The translations under genes and the position numbers were made by a program. This document shows, piece by piece, positions 36,430 through 44,742 of a stretch of DNA of 64,000 bases. Positions within the stretch are counted from its first letter, which is position 1. The number at the start of each line of letters is the position of its first letter. Location of the stretch: positions 930,001-994,000 of the forward strand of contig NZ_CXYV01000002.1 of assembly GCF_001286805.1 (NCBI RefSeq), read 5' to 3'. This DNA is from Kallipyga gabonensis. Its GTDB lineage: Bacteria; Bacillota; Clostridia; Tissierellales; Peptoniphilaceae. A model generated the notes under the pieces. That model did not search any database. It was not told the origin of the DNA and was given only the letters and a program-made list of their open reading frames with translations.

Positions 36430-37701
36430 TTAATAAAATCGCCATGGAGAATGGGCTTTTCCTTTGCGCCCGTTTTCTTGGCGAATCCGCCGTAATTCTT
36501 CTTCGCTGTGCTTTGGTTTTGGTATACTCTTTTTAGGCTGAATGGGATGCGCCTTTACGCATAATTCAGTCTTCGGAATGAGTACACGCAGACCAATGTC
36601 ATCATACACCGCAAGTTCCACTTGTTTGGTTGTGTCGGGTACTCTTTTCATGTCTTCTTCGTCCAGGACATAAAGCTGGTTTTGAAAAGTGAACTCACAA
36701 CCATGGTGTAGCGTTCGCCAGTAGCGGTGGGACAGCGCACGTTGAACCTTCGTTTTCGGGAGACGAGGAAGGTATTTCTTGGTTTCCTCTTTTGCCGCTA
36801 CGCTAAATTGGCGGTTGAAATTTTCAATGTATTGTTCAAGATAGGCATTGGCCTCTGCCATCCGGCAAATTCCTTGTCGCTTAAAATCCTTGGGCAAGCG
36901 GTCCTGAAGCGTACGCCAGAGACGCTCAATCCGCCCTTTGGCTTGGGGAGAGTGGGCAAATATGGTGTGTATGCCCATCTGCCGTAAACCCCGTACAAAG
37001 TCAGTCTCATGGACACGGATGCCAAGAAGGAGTTCTTCATGGCTGGGCATCGCCTCTTTCTTGGTGGACCAAAAAATTGTGCGTTTGTCGGTGTATAGGT
37101 GGAGAGGAAGATGGCCCTTTCGGTTCATGAAAAGTAGACATGGGCGGTAGCCCTCAAAGCTTTCTTGAGGAGCCAAATAGAGGGCAAGAATTTTTCCGGT
37201 GGCATCATCAATAGCACCGTGCAAATGGAGCATTTCTCCGGTATTCAGCCAATCAAAGGGTGAAGCATCGGCTTGGGCAAGCTCGCCTTCAAAAGATCGC
37301 CGCTCTCTGGAGGGATGGCGTCTTGTTTTTCGGTGTTTCCGTGGAGAAAGAAGCTGGTGTTCTCGGGCAATCCGGCGCACACTCGATACGCTAATTTCTA
37401 TTTGGTAGTCTGCCTTCAAAATCTCCGTCGCATGGGTGAAGTTATAGCCCTGGAGTGGGCCTTGGAGGAGGTGGACGATTTGTGAACGTATGGATTCAGA
37501 AATTCGGTTAGCAGGGTGTCGCCCGGTATTTTTGTGGATTACACTTGCTTCCCGTTCAACGAGGTAAGCCTTCTTCTTACGCTGAATCTGACAAACACTG
37601 AGTTGCAGCACTTCTGCTGCTTCACGGTTGGAGTAGAGTCCAGAAAGAAGAGCTTCTAGGACATGGGTCTCCTGAAGTTGTCGTTGAGTCAATGTCATCA
37701 T
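36430..37701 (-). CDS. IS1202/ISNCY-type transposase
   Basis: 423 aa DDE transposase. N-terminal helix-turn-helix domains (TQRQLQETHVLEALL, then EAAEVLQLSVCQIQRK) bind the ends. The rve-like catalytic core has the acidic triad in QADASPFDW, LYTDKRTIFW and the late Glu in KGRIERLWRTLQ. The phrase GAIDDATGKILALY is typical of the ISNCY/IS1202 group. The frame is intact and full length, so the element may be active. AAAGG precedes the tandem ATG codons. Confidence 0.88.
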   Translation of the reverse strand: MMTLTQRQLQETHVLEALLSGLYSNREAAEVLQLSVCQIQRKKKAYLVEREASVIHKNTGRHPANRISESIRSQIVHLLQGPLQGYNFTHATEILKADYQIEISVSSVRRIAREHQLLSPRKHRKTRRHPSRERRSFEGELAQADASPFDWLNTGEMLHLHGAIDDATGKILALYLAPQESFEGYRPCLLFMNRKGHLPLHLYTDKRTIFWSTKKEAMPSHEELLLGIRVHETDFVRGLRQMGIHTIFAHSPQAKGRIERLWRTLQDRLPKDFKRQGICRMAEANAYLEQYIENFNRQFSVAAKEETKKYLPRLPKTKVQRALSHRYWRTLHHGCEFTFQNQLYVLDEEDMKRVPDTTKQVELAVYDDIGLRVLIPKTELCVKAHPIQPKKSIPKPKHSEEELRRIRQENGRKGKAHSPWRFY

Positions 37702-37794
37702 ACCTTTCTTATTTTACAGGAAGGGGGTGACATTTTCCCTGGAAGCTTTACCTATGACATTATCGCTGACCGATAACAAAATACGCAAAAACTA

Positions 37795-37823
37795 TTGACT
37801 TTTAACTTAAATTATGATATGTA
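37795..37823 (+). promoter_or_regulatory. Probable promoter of the AT-rich peptide/protease cassette
   Basis: TTGACT (37795-37800), 17-base spacer, TATGTA (37818-37823), beginning 17 bases outside the IS right end and 36 bases before the small ORF. Confidence 0.5.
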
Positions 37824-37858
37824 GAAATTAAGAATATATTTTGAGAGGGGTGAGTCCA

Positions 37859-37951
37859 ATGAGCGAAGAAGAGATATCGTCTTACACGTTGTCTTTGCTG
37901 GAGAGAACGCAAAATGCATTGGGCTCTTTCTTAAAAGAGGAGTTTCTGTAA
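37859..37951 (+). CDS. 30-aa peptide of unknown function
   Basis: MSEEEISSYTLSLLERTQNA, then LGSFLKEEFL. The ATG has AGGGGTG seven bases upstream and a promoter-like sequence before it. The peptide could form an amphipathic helix. It precedes a papain-fold protein gene, an arrangement that could suit a small regulatory or export-processed peptide, but there is no double-glycine motif and no ABC peptidase-exporter nearby. I do not recognise a family. Base composition is clearly more AT-rich than the housekeeping genes. Size alone makes this a tentative gene. Confidence 0.4.
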   Translation: MSEEEISSYTLSLLERTQNALGSFLKEEFL

Positions 37952-38032
37952 TAAGCATTTGCTCTCTTGCCTTGATATAGGATTTTGTATTTAGACACTT
38001 ATTTTCAGTTTGAAATAAGAAGGAGGGCACTT

Positions 38033-38837
38033 ATAAAGAATTATTTGAAATTTATTGCAACTCTTTTATCCTGTTTTATTGTTTTTACATTTGCTACACT
38101 ATAACGATTCTGGAACGTTTATTCACACATTAACCCACATGAAGTTAGAAAAAGATCAGCTTGAGATTCTATCTTCACAGTTGAGAAAGAATATAGAAAG
38201 ATTACATCCGATCCAACTTTCTCAAGTCACGCAAATTCAAGGTGAATCTAATGCTGACAGTTTACGCACAGCCGCCGCTGAAACCGTATATGTTCCATCT
38301 TCTTCCTATATCCGTAATGCGGTTTATCCAAAAAACATCGATGGAACCTGTGGCTATACAGCCGCTTGTATTCTTTTGAATTATTGGAATAAGGTCAAGG
38401 GTGGTTATGTACCTTCCGAATTTCTCGATTCTAATGGCAACCTCAAAACAACTGGAATGACGTTACAAGATAAACTCGTAAAGTACGGAGGTAGCAATGA
38501 TAGTTGGGGTAGAACTATAAAGGGTGCGATCAATCAGCTAGTTAAAGAATACTCTCTGAAGGGCACAGCTCATTACGGTATTCTTTCATGGGGAGACCTT
38601 TCTGGACAAATTAGATCGGGTAAACCTGTGATTCTTTTTGGATACCTTCCTTCGTCACCTCAACCTGCCAGTGTAGACAAAATGGAGCCTATGGGAGTAC
38701 GCGGGAAAGTCTTTCATGCCGTTCTCGGTTATGGACTAAAAAATGACATGTACATCTGTCATTATGGATGGTCAGGGTATGAACATGTTCTCTTGAATGC
38801 GGGGATTGTAGGTTCTAACACCCGATTTGATCCATAA
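38033..38837 (+). pseudogene. Secreted papain/C39-like cysteine peptidase, 5' end disrupted
   Basis: The long frame (38055-38837) has a full papain-like core: Cys in GTCGYTAACILLNYW, His in VFHAVLGYGLKN and a following HYGWSGYEHVLLN. The ribosome site AGGAGG (38021-38026) points to 38033, where the codon is ATA. From there a signal-peptide frame reads KNYLKFIATLLSCFIVFTFA but stops at TAA 38102-38104, one frame away from the peptidase. An intact ancestor would have been signal peptide plus peptidase; a lost ATG and a one-base frameshift now separate them. A TTG at 38055 could start the long frame but has no ribosome site. The gene is probably inactive or poorly expressed. Confidence 0.65.
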
Positions 38838-38850
38838 AGAGGAAATCACG

Positions 38851-39297
38851 ATGAAACGTATAAGTCTATTCTCTCTTCCTGTAGCTAGCTTGCTCTCTAC
38901 GCTTCTTGCATGCATGATAGGTGCTTTGACTAACCCCATCTGGGTACCTTTTGGTCTCTCGTCTACTCGAGAAAACATTAGAAAATACAGTATGTTCGAC
39001 CTTCGTATTAATACAATAGGCATTACACCTTTCAGTGCATTAGCTGCCGTCCTCCTCATCATTGTCCTTTTGCTTCAGGTGATTCATTTTCGGCAAAAGT
39101 CTCGAAAAGGTTTTTGGATGGTCACAGCAATTCTGTATGGGCTCAGCATGGTTCTCCTTTTTGTCCCCTGTATCATATGGGGCGTACCTAGATGGAATGG
39201 ATGGCTGATCGTCCTTTGTGTTCTGCTCGTCTTTGGATTCCTAAGCCACCTCTTGCAAGCTCGTAGTCAGAATTCCCAAGAAGTCGCAAGAACGTAA
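38851..39297 (+). CDS. Small membrane protein downstream of the papain-fold gene
   Basis: 148 aa from ATG 38851 (AAGAGGAA upstream), beginning 13 bases after the peptidase stop. Four hydrophobic stretches (about 5-28, 55-76, 90-112 and 118-136) suggest four membrane helices. I do not recognise a family. Co-location with a secreted peptidase suggests a joint function, for example immunity or export, but nothing in the sequence proves it. AT-rich like the rest of the cassette. Confidence 0.6.
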   Translation: MKRISLFSLPVASLLSTLLACMIGALTNPIWVPFGLSSTRENIRKYSMFDLRINTIGITPFSALAAVLLIIVLLLQVIHFRQKSRKGFWMVTAILYGLSMVLLFVPCIIWGVPRWNGWLIVLCVLLVFGFLSHLLQARSQNSQEVART

Positions 39298-39388
39298 TCT
39301 GCTATATAGCTACTTGAACAAAAACTGGAATGTGTACGTCTCTGTAGGAATGTATGCGTTCCAGTTTTCTTTTGCGAGAATAGAACCT

Positions 39389-41337
39389 CTATTCCTTCTG
39401 ATAAAACTCGCACTCGTATCCATCGGCATTGAGCAGCAGGCCTTTTGCCCATGTGGGTGCTTGGCTCATCCGTTTGCAGACTTCTTCAACGGAGAGTTTT
39501 ATGGGTGCTTCTATGACGATTTCGTCGTGGATGTGCATCACGATCTCTTTGTGTTTGAGGTTTTGCATGGCGTGAGCGAGGAGGTCTCTAGCGGTTGCTT
39601 GGACGATGTTTTCGACAAACTTCGGCCCGTAGGATTCAATTCTCTCCCACCGCTTATTCACTCCGACACCCTCATAGGTGACCGATGTGCCGCCGAATTG
39701 GTTTTCTCCGAGCTTGGGTTTCACGTACGCCAAGCGTCTGCCGGACGGGAGCGTGACAAAGAGCATCCCATGGGTGCATTGAAAGGTCAGTCCGTGAGTT
39801 TTACGGATTGCTTTTTGTCCCACAGCTTCGATTACGGCTTTGTCCACGTCCCACCAAAACTGCGTGATATTCGTATTGGCTGCCCGCCACTCGGTCACAA
39901 GGGGTTTAAGTTCTTCTTCGCTAAGTCCCATCTCTAACGCGCCCATGGCTTTGAGCGCGCCAACAGAGCCGCCCTATCCGAGGGCGAGCTCTGCAATCTT
40001 CCCTTTTTGACGAAGATGGCTATTGATGCCGTGTTTTTCGACCGGCACGCGAAACATCTGCGAAGCCGACGCACAATAGATATCCCCACCTTTTGCGAAG
40101 ACTTCTTGCCGCCAGTGTTCTTTGGCAAACCACGCAATCACTCGGGCTTCAATGGCGGAGAAGTCTGCCACGATCAGTTTTCTCCCCTCTTTAGGGATAA
40201 AGGCAGTACGAACCAGTTGCGAAAGCGTATCGGGCACGTCCCCAAAGAGAAGCTTCACGGCTTGCACATCTCCGTGGCAGACAAGTGCTCTTGCTTGATC
40301 GAGGTCAGTGAGGTGGTTTTGGGGTAGGTTTTGCATTTGGATGAGCCTGCCTGCCCAGCGTCCGGTGCGGTTGGCACCGTAGAACTGAAAACAACCGCGC
40401 GCTCGGCCATCTTTGCAGACGGCTTCTTTCATGGCTTGGTATTTCTTCACGCTGGATTTCGCCAGCTGCCGCCTGAGCTCCAAGGCTTCGCGCAAGCGTG
40501 GCGGTGCGGTTTCAATGAGGGCAGTAACCTGCTTTTTGCCAAGCGAATCGGTCGGCATGCCGTGGTTAGCGAGCCAGTCTTTCATCTGCGTAACCGAGTT
40601 CGGGTTATCAAGCTGCGTGATAGCTTTCATGCGTTCCATCAACTCCGCCTTGGAGCAGGCATCCATGGCTATGGCTTTATCGACAAGACCAAGGTCAATT
40701 GCAACGCCACGGTCATTGATGGTTTGGTCGAGCACGTATTCTTCCCAGATGACATCTGGCACGAGATAGTTGGCAAGCCGGGTTTGGATGGCTTGTTCGA
40801 CCTCGAGTCGCACAGGTTATAGGCCTTGAATCGATCCCACTTATCAGGGGCATGGCGAGGAAGGTTTCGAGTGCGCCCACCATTGGCTTTCGTCGGCGTG
40901 CACGGCGCGCAAAAGTAGCGGATGAGATCTTTGCCTTCTTTGAGTTTTTGCTGCTCTAAGCCAAGTACAGCACCCACCCCTTCCAACGAGAGTGGCAAGC
41001 CCATAACAGCAGACCACACCATTGAGCAGCGCCAAGAAGAAGGAGAAAGGTAGTCGTCTTTGAGTATGCCTTGACGTTTAAGATAGCTGGAGAGGCAGAT
41101 GCGTTCGAAGTTCGCGTTAAACGCCCATTTCACGACCCGCTCATCGCGAAGCGCATCAAGAATCTTAAGTGGGATGGTTTCACCTTGTGCCACATCGATG
41201 ACCTGAACGGCTCCGCCATCAACTGCGTAGGCGAAAAGGAGAATCTCAAAATCAGGACTTTCGGCGTATTTGTAGACCCCGGATTTTCCGATATTGACCG
41301 AGGAGTAGGTTTCTAAATCAACAGAGAGTGTTTTCAT
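39389..41337 (-). pseudogene. Phage family A DNA polymerase, broken
   Basis: Reads as one phage-type PolA of about 650 codons from ATG 41337 (GGAGGAACCCT upstream). An N-terminal proofreading-like domain (LSVDLETYSS) is followed by polymerase motif A VADFSAIEARV and motif C HIHDEIVIE, with a natural C-terminus near 39389. It is interrupted twice: a frameshift near 40810, between NLCD and LEVEQAIQ, and an in-frame amber TAG at 39971-39973 in LALG*GGSVGALKAMG. Both lesions remove catalytic parts, so it is dead. Its GC-rich codon use differs from the neighbouring AT-rich cassette and matches the next three phage genes. Confidence 0.85.
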
Positions 41338-41406
41338 AGGGTTCCTCCGGAAAGAAAGAGGCAGGCCACCATGATGGATGACCTGCCCTTCCAAGGTTTA
41401 AGGGTG

Positions 41407-41523
41407 TTACTTGTTTTTCTTGTCCAGCCGTGCGATCAGCACGTTGGCAAAGGCTGCGACGAAGCTAAAGCCGACTGCCAGAGACAAGATGAGCTGGGTG
41501 GCAAAGTCCAACAGATAGGTCAT
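41407..41523 (-). CDS. 38-aa phage membrane peptide
   Basis: MTYLLDFATQLILSLAVGFS then FVAAFANVLIARLDKKNK: one membrane helix with a positive C-terminal tail. AAGGAG lies seven bases before the ATG. It sits in the 200-base gap between the polymerase relic and the DUF2815 gene and follows their strand and composition. Function unknown. Confidence 0.6.
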   Translation of the reverse strand: MTYLLDFATQLILSLAVGFSFVAAFANVLIARLDKKNK

Positions 41524-41544
41524 GTGTCGTTCTCCTTGTTGGGT

Positions 41545-42114
41545 TTAGCCGAGGAAGTCGTCCGTCTCATCGGTTGCAAAGTCATCGGCTGCACTCATGC
41601 GCCCACCAAGCGGCTCGACGTCACGGATCTTTTGCAGGTTGTTCAGCCCACAGGCGATGCCCTTGTTGCCATTGGAGTTGAATGCGTAGAAGTTGATTGA
41701 GGCGCGCCCGTAGACTCCGGAGTAGACCTCGGAGCTGTCAAGGATGTCGTTTCGATTCGCATCCACGATGCCGGGCTTGGTCGCTGAGTTGGCGTTGAGG
41801 AAGTAGGCGTTTGCATAGGCTTCATCGTCAGGGCGCTCCACATCACCATCCCGAAGCGGTGTTTTGATGACGGAGAGCGCCGGCACGCTTCGGCCGTTTC
41901 CTTTGAGCTTAGCTTCACCTTCCTTATAAGCGGCCTCAATGGCGGCTTTGATCTTGTTTACCGTGACCACATCGCTTTTCGGAATGATGAGGGAGACGGA
42001 GTATTTGGGTGTGCCGCCGTTGATGGATTTGGGCTGCCAGACATTGGCGTAGCTCCAGCGAGTATCCGGGCCAGTGATGACTTTCATCGGGTTCTTATAG
42101 GTATTGGTTTTCAT
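41545..42114 (-). CDS. DUF2815 phage protein (ssDNA-binding-like)
   Basis: 189 aa. It matches the DUF2815 family that accompanies phage PolA and DUF2800 in replication modules of Firmicutes prophages and is thought to bind single-stranded DNA. Visible family features are TRWSYANVWQPKS at the N-terminus, KYSVSLIIPKSD, and VYSGVYGRASINFYAF with an acidic tail (ATDETDDFLG), as in other single-strand-binding proteins. It is intact although its neighbours are broken. Confidence 0.85.
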   Translation of the reverse strand: MKTNTYKNPMKVITGPDTRWSYANVWQPKSINGGTPKYSVSLIIPKSDVVTVNKIKAAIEAAYKEGEAKLKGNGRSVPALSVIKTPLRDGDVERPDDEAYANAYFLNANSATKPGIVDANRNDILDSSEVYSGVYGRASINFYAFNSNGNKGIACGLNNLQKIRDVEPLGGRMSAADDFATDETDDFLG

Positions 42115-42116
42115 AG

Positions 42117-42959
42117 TTAGTTTTCCTCCTTGAAATCGTCTTTTGCGGTTGAGAGTGCCGGTCGTTTATCGGTATCCGGCACAAGAGTTGGTTTGCCTTG
42201 CGGCTTTTCAATCAGGTCGGTAAGCAGTTCTTCGAAGCGGGTTTTGCCGATCAGTTTTTGCATGGCGGTAATCCCGAGCAGTTTCTTCTCGAAAGGATCA
42301 AATCCGGCCTTGGCGATGACTTCGGCGACAGCATCGGGGTTGGTGTAGCGGCGGTTGGATCTGCCTTCGACCACCTTGAAGCCCGACCATGCTTTGCCGG
42401 ACATGGCACGCGCAAGTGCGTAGTCTTTGATGTCTTCTGCCCAGCGGGCAAGATCATCTAAAACCGGCAGGATGGCCTCGATGTCGGCATCGGAAAGCTT
42501 CGGTGGCAGGTTGAAGTCGTATTTAGCGAGTGCGAGGTTTGCTTCCGCGCGAGCACGGCAGTCCACCTTGGCTTTGCAAAACCCACACCACGCACCCGCC
42601 GCATACGCACCCTCGCCGGCAAAGGCCAGATCCGCTGTCGGTTTCAGCGTGGTGTCTGCCCAAGCGAGAAGGTCAGCCACGCTCATCTCGAACGTGGAGA
42701 CGTTGCTGCGTCTGGGTTGGAAGATCGTCATCGAGACGCTTTCAATGTCGTAGAGCGCAGCGAACATCTCGTAAGCTCCGAGTGCGTAACACATCATCTG
42801 GGGATTGTGATCAGCCTCGACGAGCACGCCTTGACCGTGCTTGTAGTCGATGACACTGAGTACACCATCAGCGATAATGATCGCATCTGCCGTGCCAAAA
42901 CCGTCCGGCACCCATTTGGAGAAATCCACTCGCTGCTCGATCAGCACCACCGGATCAGC
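42117..42959 (-). pseudogene. DUF2800 phage nuclease-like protein, N-terminus lost
   Basis: About 280 codons of a PD-(D/E)XK (RecB-like) phage protein. VLIEQRVDFSKWVPDGFGTAD and IDYKHGQGVLVEA carry nuclease-fold residues, and CGFCKAKVDCRA supplies the cysteine cluster. The first 80-100 residues and the start codon are missing because the coding sequence ends at a junction with an IS3 element near 42960. An internal GTG at 42950 is not a likely true start. Confidence 0.8.
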
Positions 42960-42960
42960 T

Positions 42961-43260
42961 GTTCGAAAGAAAGTTGTAGAAGAAGCTTTAAGGCCGGAGA
43001 TGGAGGGGAAGGAATTTTTGGTTGCAGAAAAATATAATATCCGGCCCTCAACCGTCTGCCGCTGGAGGGACCTCTACCTAAAACATGGAGAAATGGCTCT
43101 TTGTGAGAATGTTCAGCAATTTTATGCTTCTCAGAGTAAGGAGAGTGGAGCGTACAAAGAGTTAAAGGCAAAGACAGATAAGGAGATTGCTGAACTGAAA
43201 GAGGAGGTAGAAATCTTAAAAAAAGCCGCGGCCTTTCTAACCAAGATCCAAAGAGACTAA
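42961..43260 (+). pseudogene. IS3 OrfA, 5'-truncated
   Basis: Helix-turn-helix DNA-binding subunit: RKKVVEEALRPEMEGKEF, then EKYNIRPSTVCRWRDLYLK, followed by a leucine-zipper-like coiled coil (KEIAELKEEVEILKKAA). The start codon and first residues are lost. An A7G run (43218-43225) is a classic -1 slippery site. In the -1 frame the reading continues KSRGLSNQDPKRLKFALMYR straight into OrfB, so the intact parent element made an OrfAB fusion by programmed frameshifting. Confidence 0.75.
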
Positions 43261-43268
43261 AGTTTGCA

Positions 43269-44126
43269 TTGATGTACCGATTCCGAAAAGAACATGCAAT
43301 CGTTAGAATGGCCAAGGTATTAGAAGTCTCTGAAAGTGGCTACTACAAATGGCTGAGACGCCAAGCATTCTGGAGTCTACGCGACATTGAGAACATTGAA
43401 ATCACCGAAGAGATTGAAAAGATCTATAGCGAAAGCCGGGCAGTGTATGGGATTCGCAAGGTGACGGCGGAGCTGAATGCCCAGCGTCAGCAAGAGGGGA
43501 AGTCGGCGGTAAATCACAAACGTGTAGAACGAATTATGCGAGAGAAGGGATGGCATTCTCGGGTAAGGCGGAAATTTATTGCAACAACGGATTCCTCGAA
43601 AACGAAGAAGCCGGCGGACAATCTCTTACAAAGAAACTTTTCCGCAAAAACGCCTGGAGAGAAGCTCATTAGTGACACCACCTATGTTCCCACTCACCAA
43701 GGCACCTTGTATGTCGCTGTTATTTTAGACCTCTATGGAAGAATGCCTGTAGGACTTTCCATGGGAAGAAGAAATGACCAGAACTTAGTGATTGACTGTT
43801 TTGAAGATGTGCTTGCTAGGCACCGCCTAAAGCCCAATTGCCTGATCCACTCCGACCGAGGATCCACCTATGCTTCGGAGGCCTACCAGAAGCTCTTAAG
43901 GAAAAACAATGTTCGCTGCAGCATGAGTAAGAAAGGAGATTGTTGGGATAATGCGGCGATGGAAAGCTTCTTTGGAAAGATGAAAGCGGAGTGGTTGTAT
44001 AATACGCCGAAAACCATTCTTGAAGCTAAGCAGTTGGTCTATGAATATGTATGGCACTTTTATGCGAAGAAAAGGAGGCATGCTTCTCTTGCATACCAAA
44101 CACCCCATGAGTTCTTTCACCAATAA
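43269..44126 (+). CDS. IS3-family transposase OrfB
   Basis: 285 aa DDE transposase, full length. The HTH_21 region (SRAVYGIRKVTAELNAQR) precedes the rve core with Asp in ISDTTYVPT, Asp in IHSDRGSTY and Glu in DNAAMESFFGKMKAEW. The C-terminal RRHASLAYQTPHEFF is typical. It can be reached only by frameshifting from orfA, which has lost its start, so transposition is unlikely. Confidence 0.9.
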   Translation: MMYRFRKEHAIVRMAKVLEVSESGYYKWLRRQAFWSLRDIENIEITEEIEKIYSESRAVYGIRKVTAELNAQRQQEGKSAVNHKRVERIMREKGWHSRVRRKFIATTDSSKTKKPADNLLQRNFSAKTPGEKLISDTTYVPTHQGTLYVAVILDLYGRMPVGLSMGRRNDQNLVIDCFEDVLARHRLKPNCLIHSDRGSTYASEAYQKLLRKNNVRCSMSKKGDCWDNAAMESFFGKMKAEWLYNTPKTILEAKQLVYEYVWHFYAKKRRHASLAYQTPHEFFHQ

Positions 44127-44168
44127 GGTGGTGAAAAGATGAATGTAGGCTCTACTATTTGGGGGACA

Positions 44169-44287
44169 CTTCAAAAACAACAAAACCACCACTAATGAGG
44201 CGGAAAAACCATAGTGGTGGTTCATTAAAAATAGCAAACAACCACTACGGAAACAGGAGTTTTTTTTACATTAAGTTGTTTTTTTTA
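44169..44287 (+). repeat. Array B: truncated copy of the hairpin repeat array
   Basis: Begins directly at the IS3 right end with half a unit (44169-44195, AAAAACAACAAAACCACCAC). One whole unit follows (44211-44247), then the same kind of T-rich tail with TACATTAAGTTG. The spacer GAATGAGGC-GAAAAA between units is shared with the last units of array A, so A and B are two copies of one repeat element. The left part of B was lost at the IS3 boundary. Confidence 0.8.
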
Positions 44288-44399
44288 CAGAAAAGTAGCG
44301 GGAGCGGCTGACAAAGATTCCGCCGACCAGGAGAAGGACGATGCCAGTGATCTTGCCCTCATTGATCCTGTCTATTTTTCCATCAACGATATTTAGCGT
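44271..44399 (-). pseudogene. C-terminal fragment of an unidentified membrane protein
   Basis: The 44127-44742 stretch has no intact gene. A 43-codon minus-strand frame reads VDGKIDRINEGKITGIVLLL, then VGGIFVSRSRYFSVKKTT and a stop inside the tail of array B. It looks like the last membrane helix of a lost protein. No start codon or upstream part remains. Confidence 0.35.
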
Positions 44400-44662
44400 T
44401 CACCCAATTTGTCTTGGACGTCCGGTAGCCCTGAGAGGATTAATATACCGAATGTGAATGTCAATACTTTGGCAGGAAAAAAAGATTTTTTTCATCGTGG
44501 ACTTCTTATAAATAATTATTAAAACAGTCTCATTTATTCCCTGTTTACAAACAGTATCTATAGTTTACTTCTGAATGATAAATAATAATCGTGTATTTCA
44601 TTTCGAAAAGTCGAAAAATAAATGATAAAAAATGATAATTCTTAATAAATAATGATAAAACG

Positions 44663-44716
44663 TTTACATCCACAAAATATTCTGCTAGAATAAAAACAGA
44701 TGTCAAGTGATGTCAT
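44663..44716 (+). promoter_or_regulatory. frl operon promoter and candidate FrlR operator
   Basis: -35 TTTACA (44663-44668), 17-base spacer, -10 TAGAAT (44686-44691). At the expected start site a direct repeat ATGTCA-AGTG-ATGTCAT (44700-44716) is a candidate binding site for the operon's GntR/UTRA regulator. Upstream DNA (44570-44660) is very AT-rich with four copies of AATGATAA, which may act as an UP element. The sequence around the -35 only half matches a CcpA cre site. Confidence 0.65.
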
Positions 44717-44742
44717 ATTTCTAATAACAAAAGGAGGCTGAA

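Larger units (their letters stand above)
36218..37778 (-). mobile_element. IS1202/ISNCY-type insertion sequence
   Basis: About 1.56 kb with imperfect terminal repeats. The left end begins TGTCAAGCGTCAGGGAAAAT and the reverse of the right end begins TGTTATCGGTCAGCGATAAT, and both carry a second inner copy of TCCAGGGAAAATRTCACCCCC. It contains one transposase gene. About 150 bases between the transposase stop and the left end hold three strong hairpins. I found no clear target-site duplication, so the outer ends are accurate only to a few bases. Confidence 0.75.
42960..44168 (+). mobile_element. IS3-family element, left end deleted
   Basis: orfA and orfB of an IS3-type element. The right inverted repeat ends ...TATTTGGGGGACA at 44168. 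The matching left end (expected TGTCCCCCAAATA) and the first codons of orfA are missing at the junction with DUF2800. The element has therefore suffered a deletion or recombination rather than being a clean insertion. Confidence 0.8.

Noticed and set aside
39314-39937. Plus-strand open frame of 207 codons opposite the phage polymerase
   Set aside because: The minus strand carries polymerase motif C and a natural C-terminus; the plus frame has no family features.
44655-44672. CcpA cre site at the frl promoter
   Set aside because: Only the right half fits the consensus; the left half mismatches at the key TG positions.
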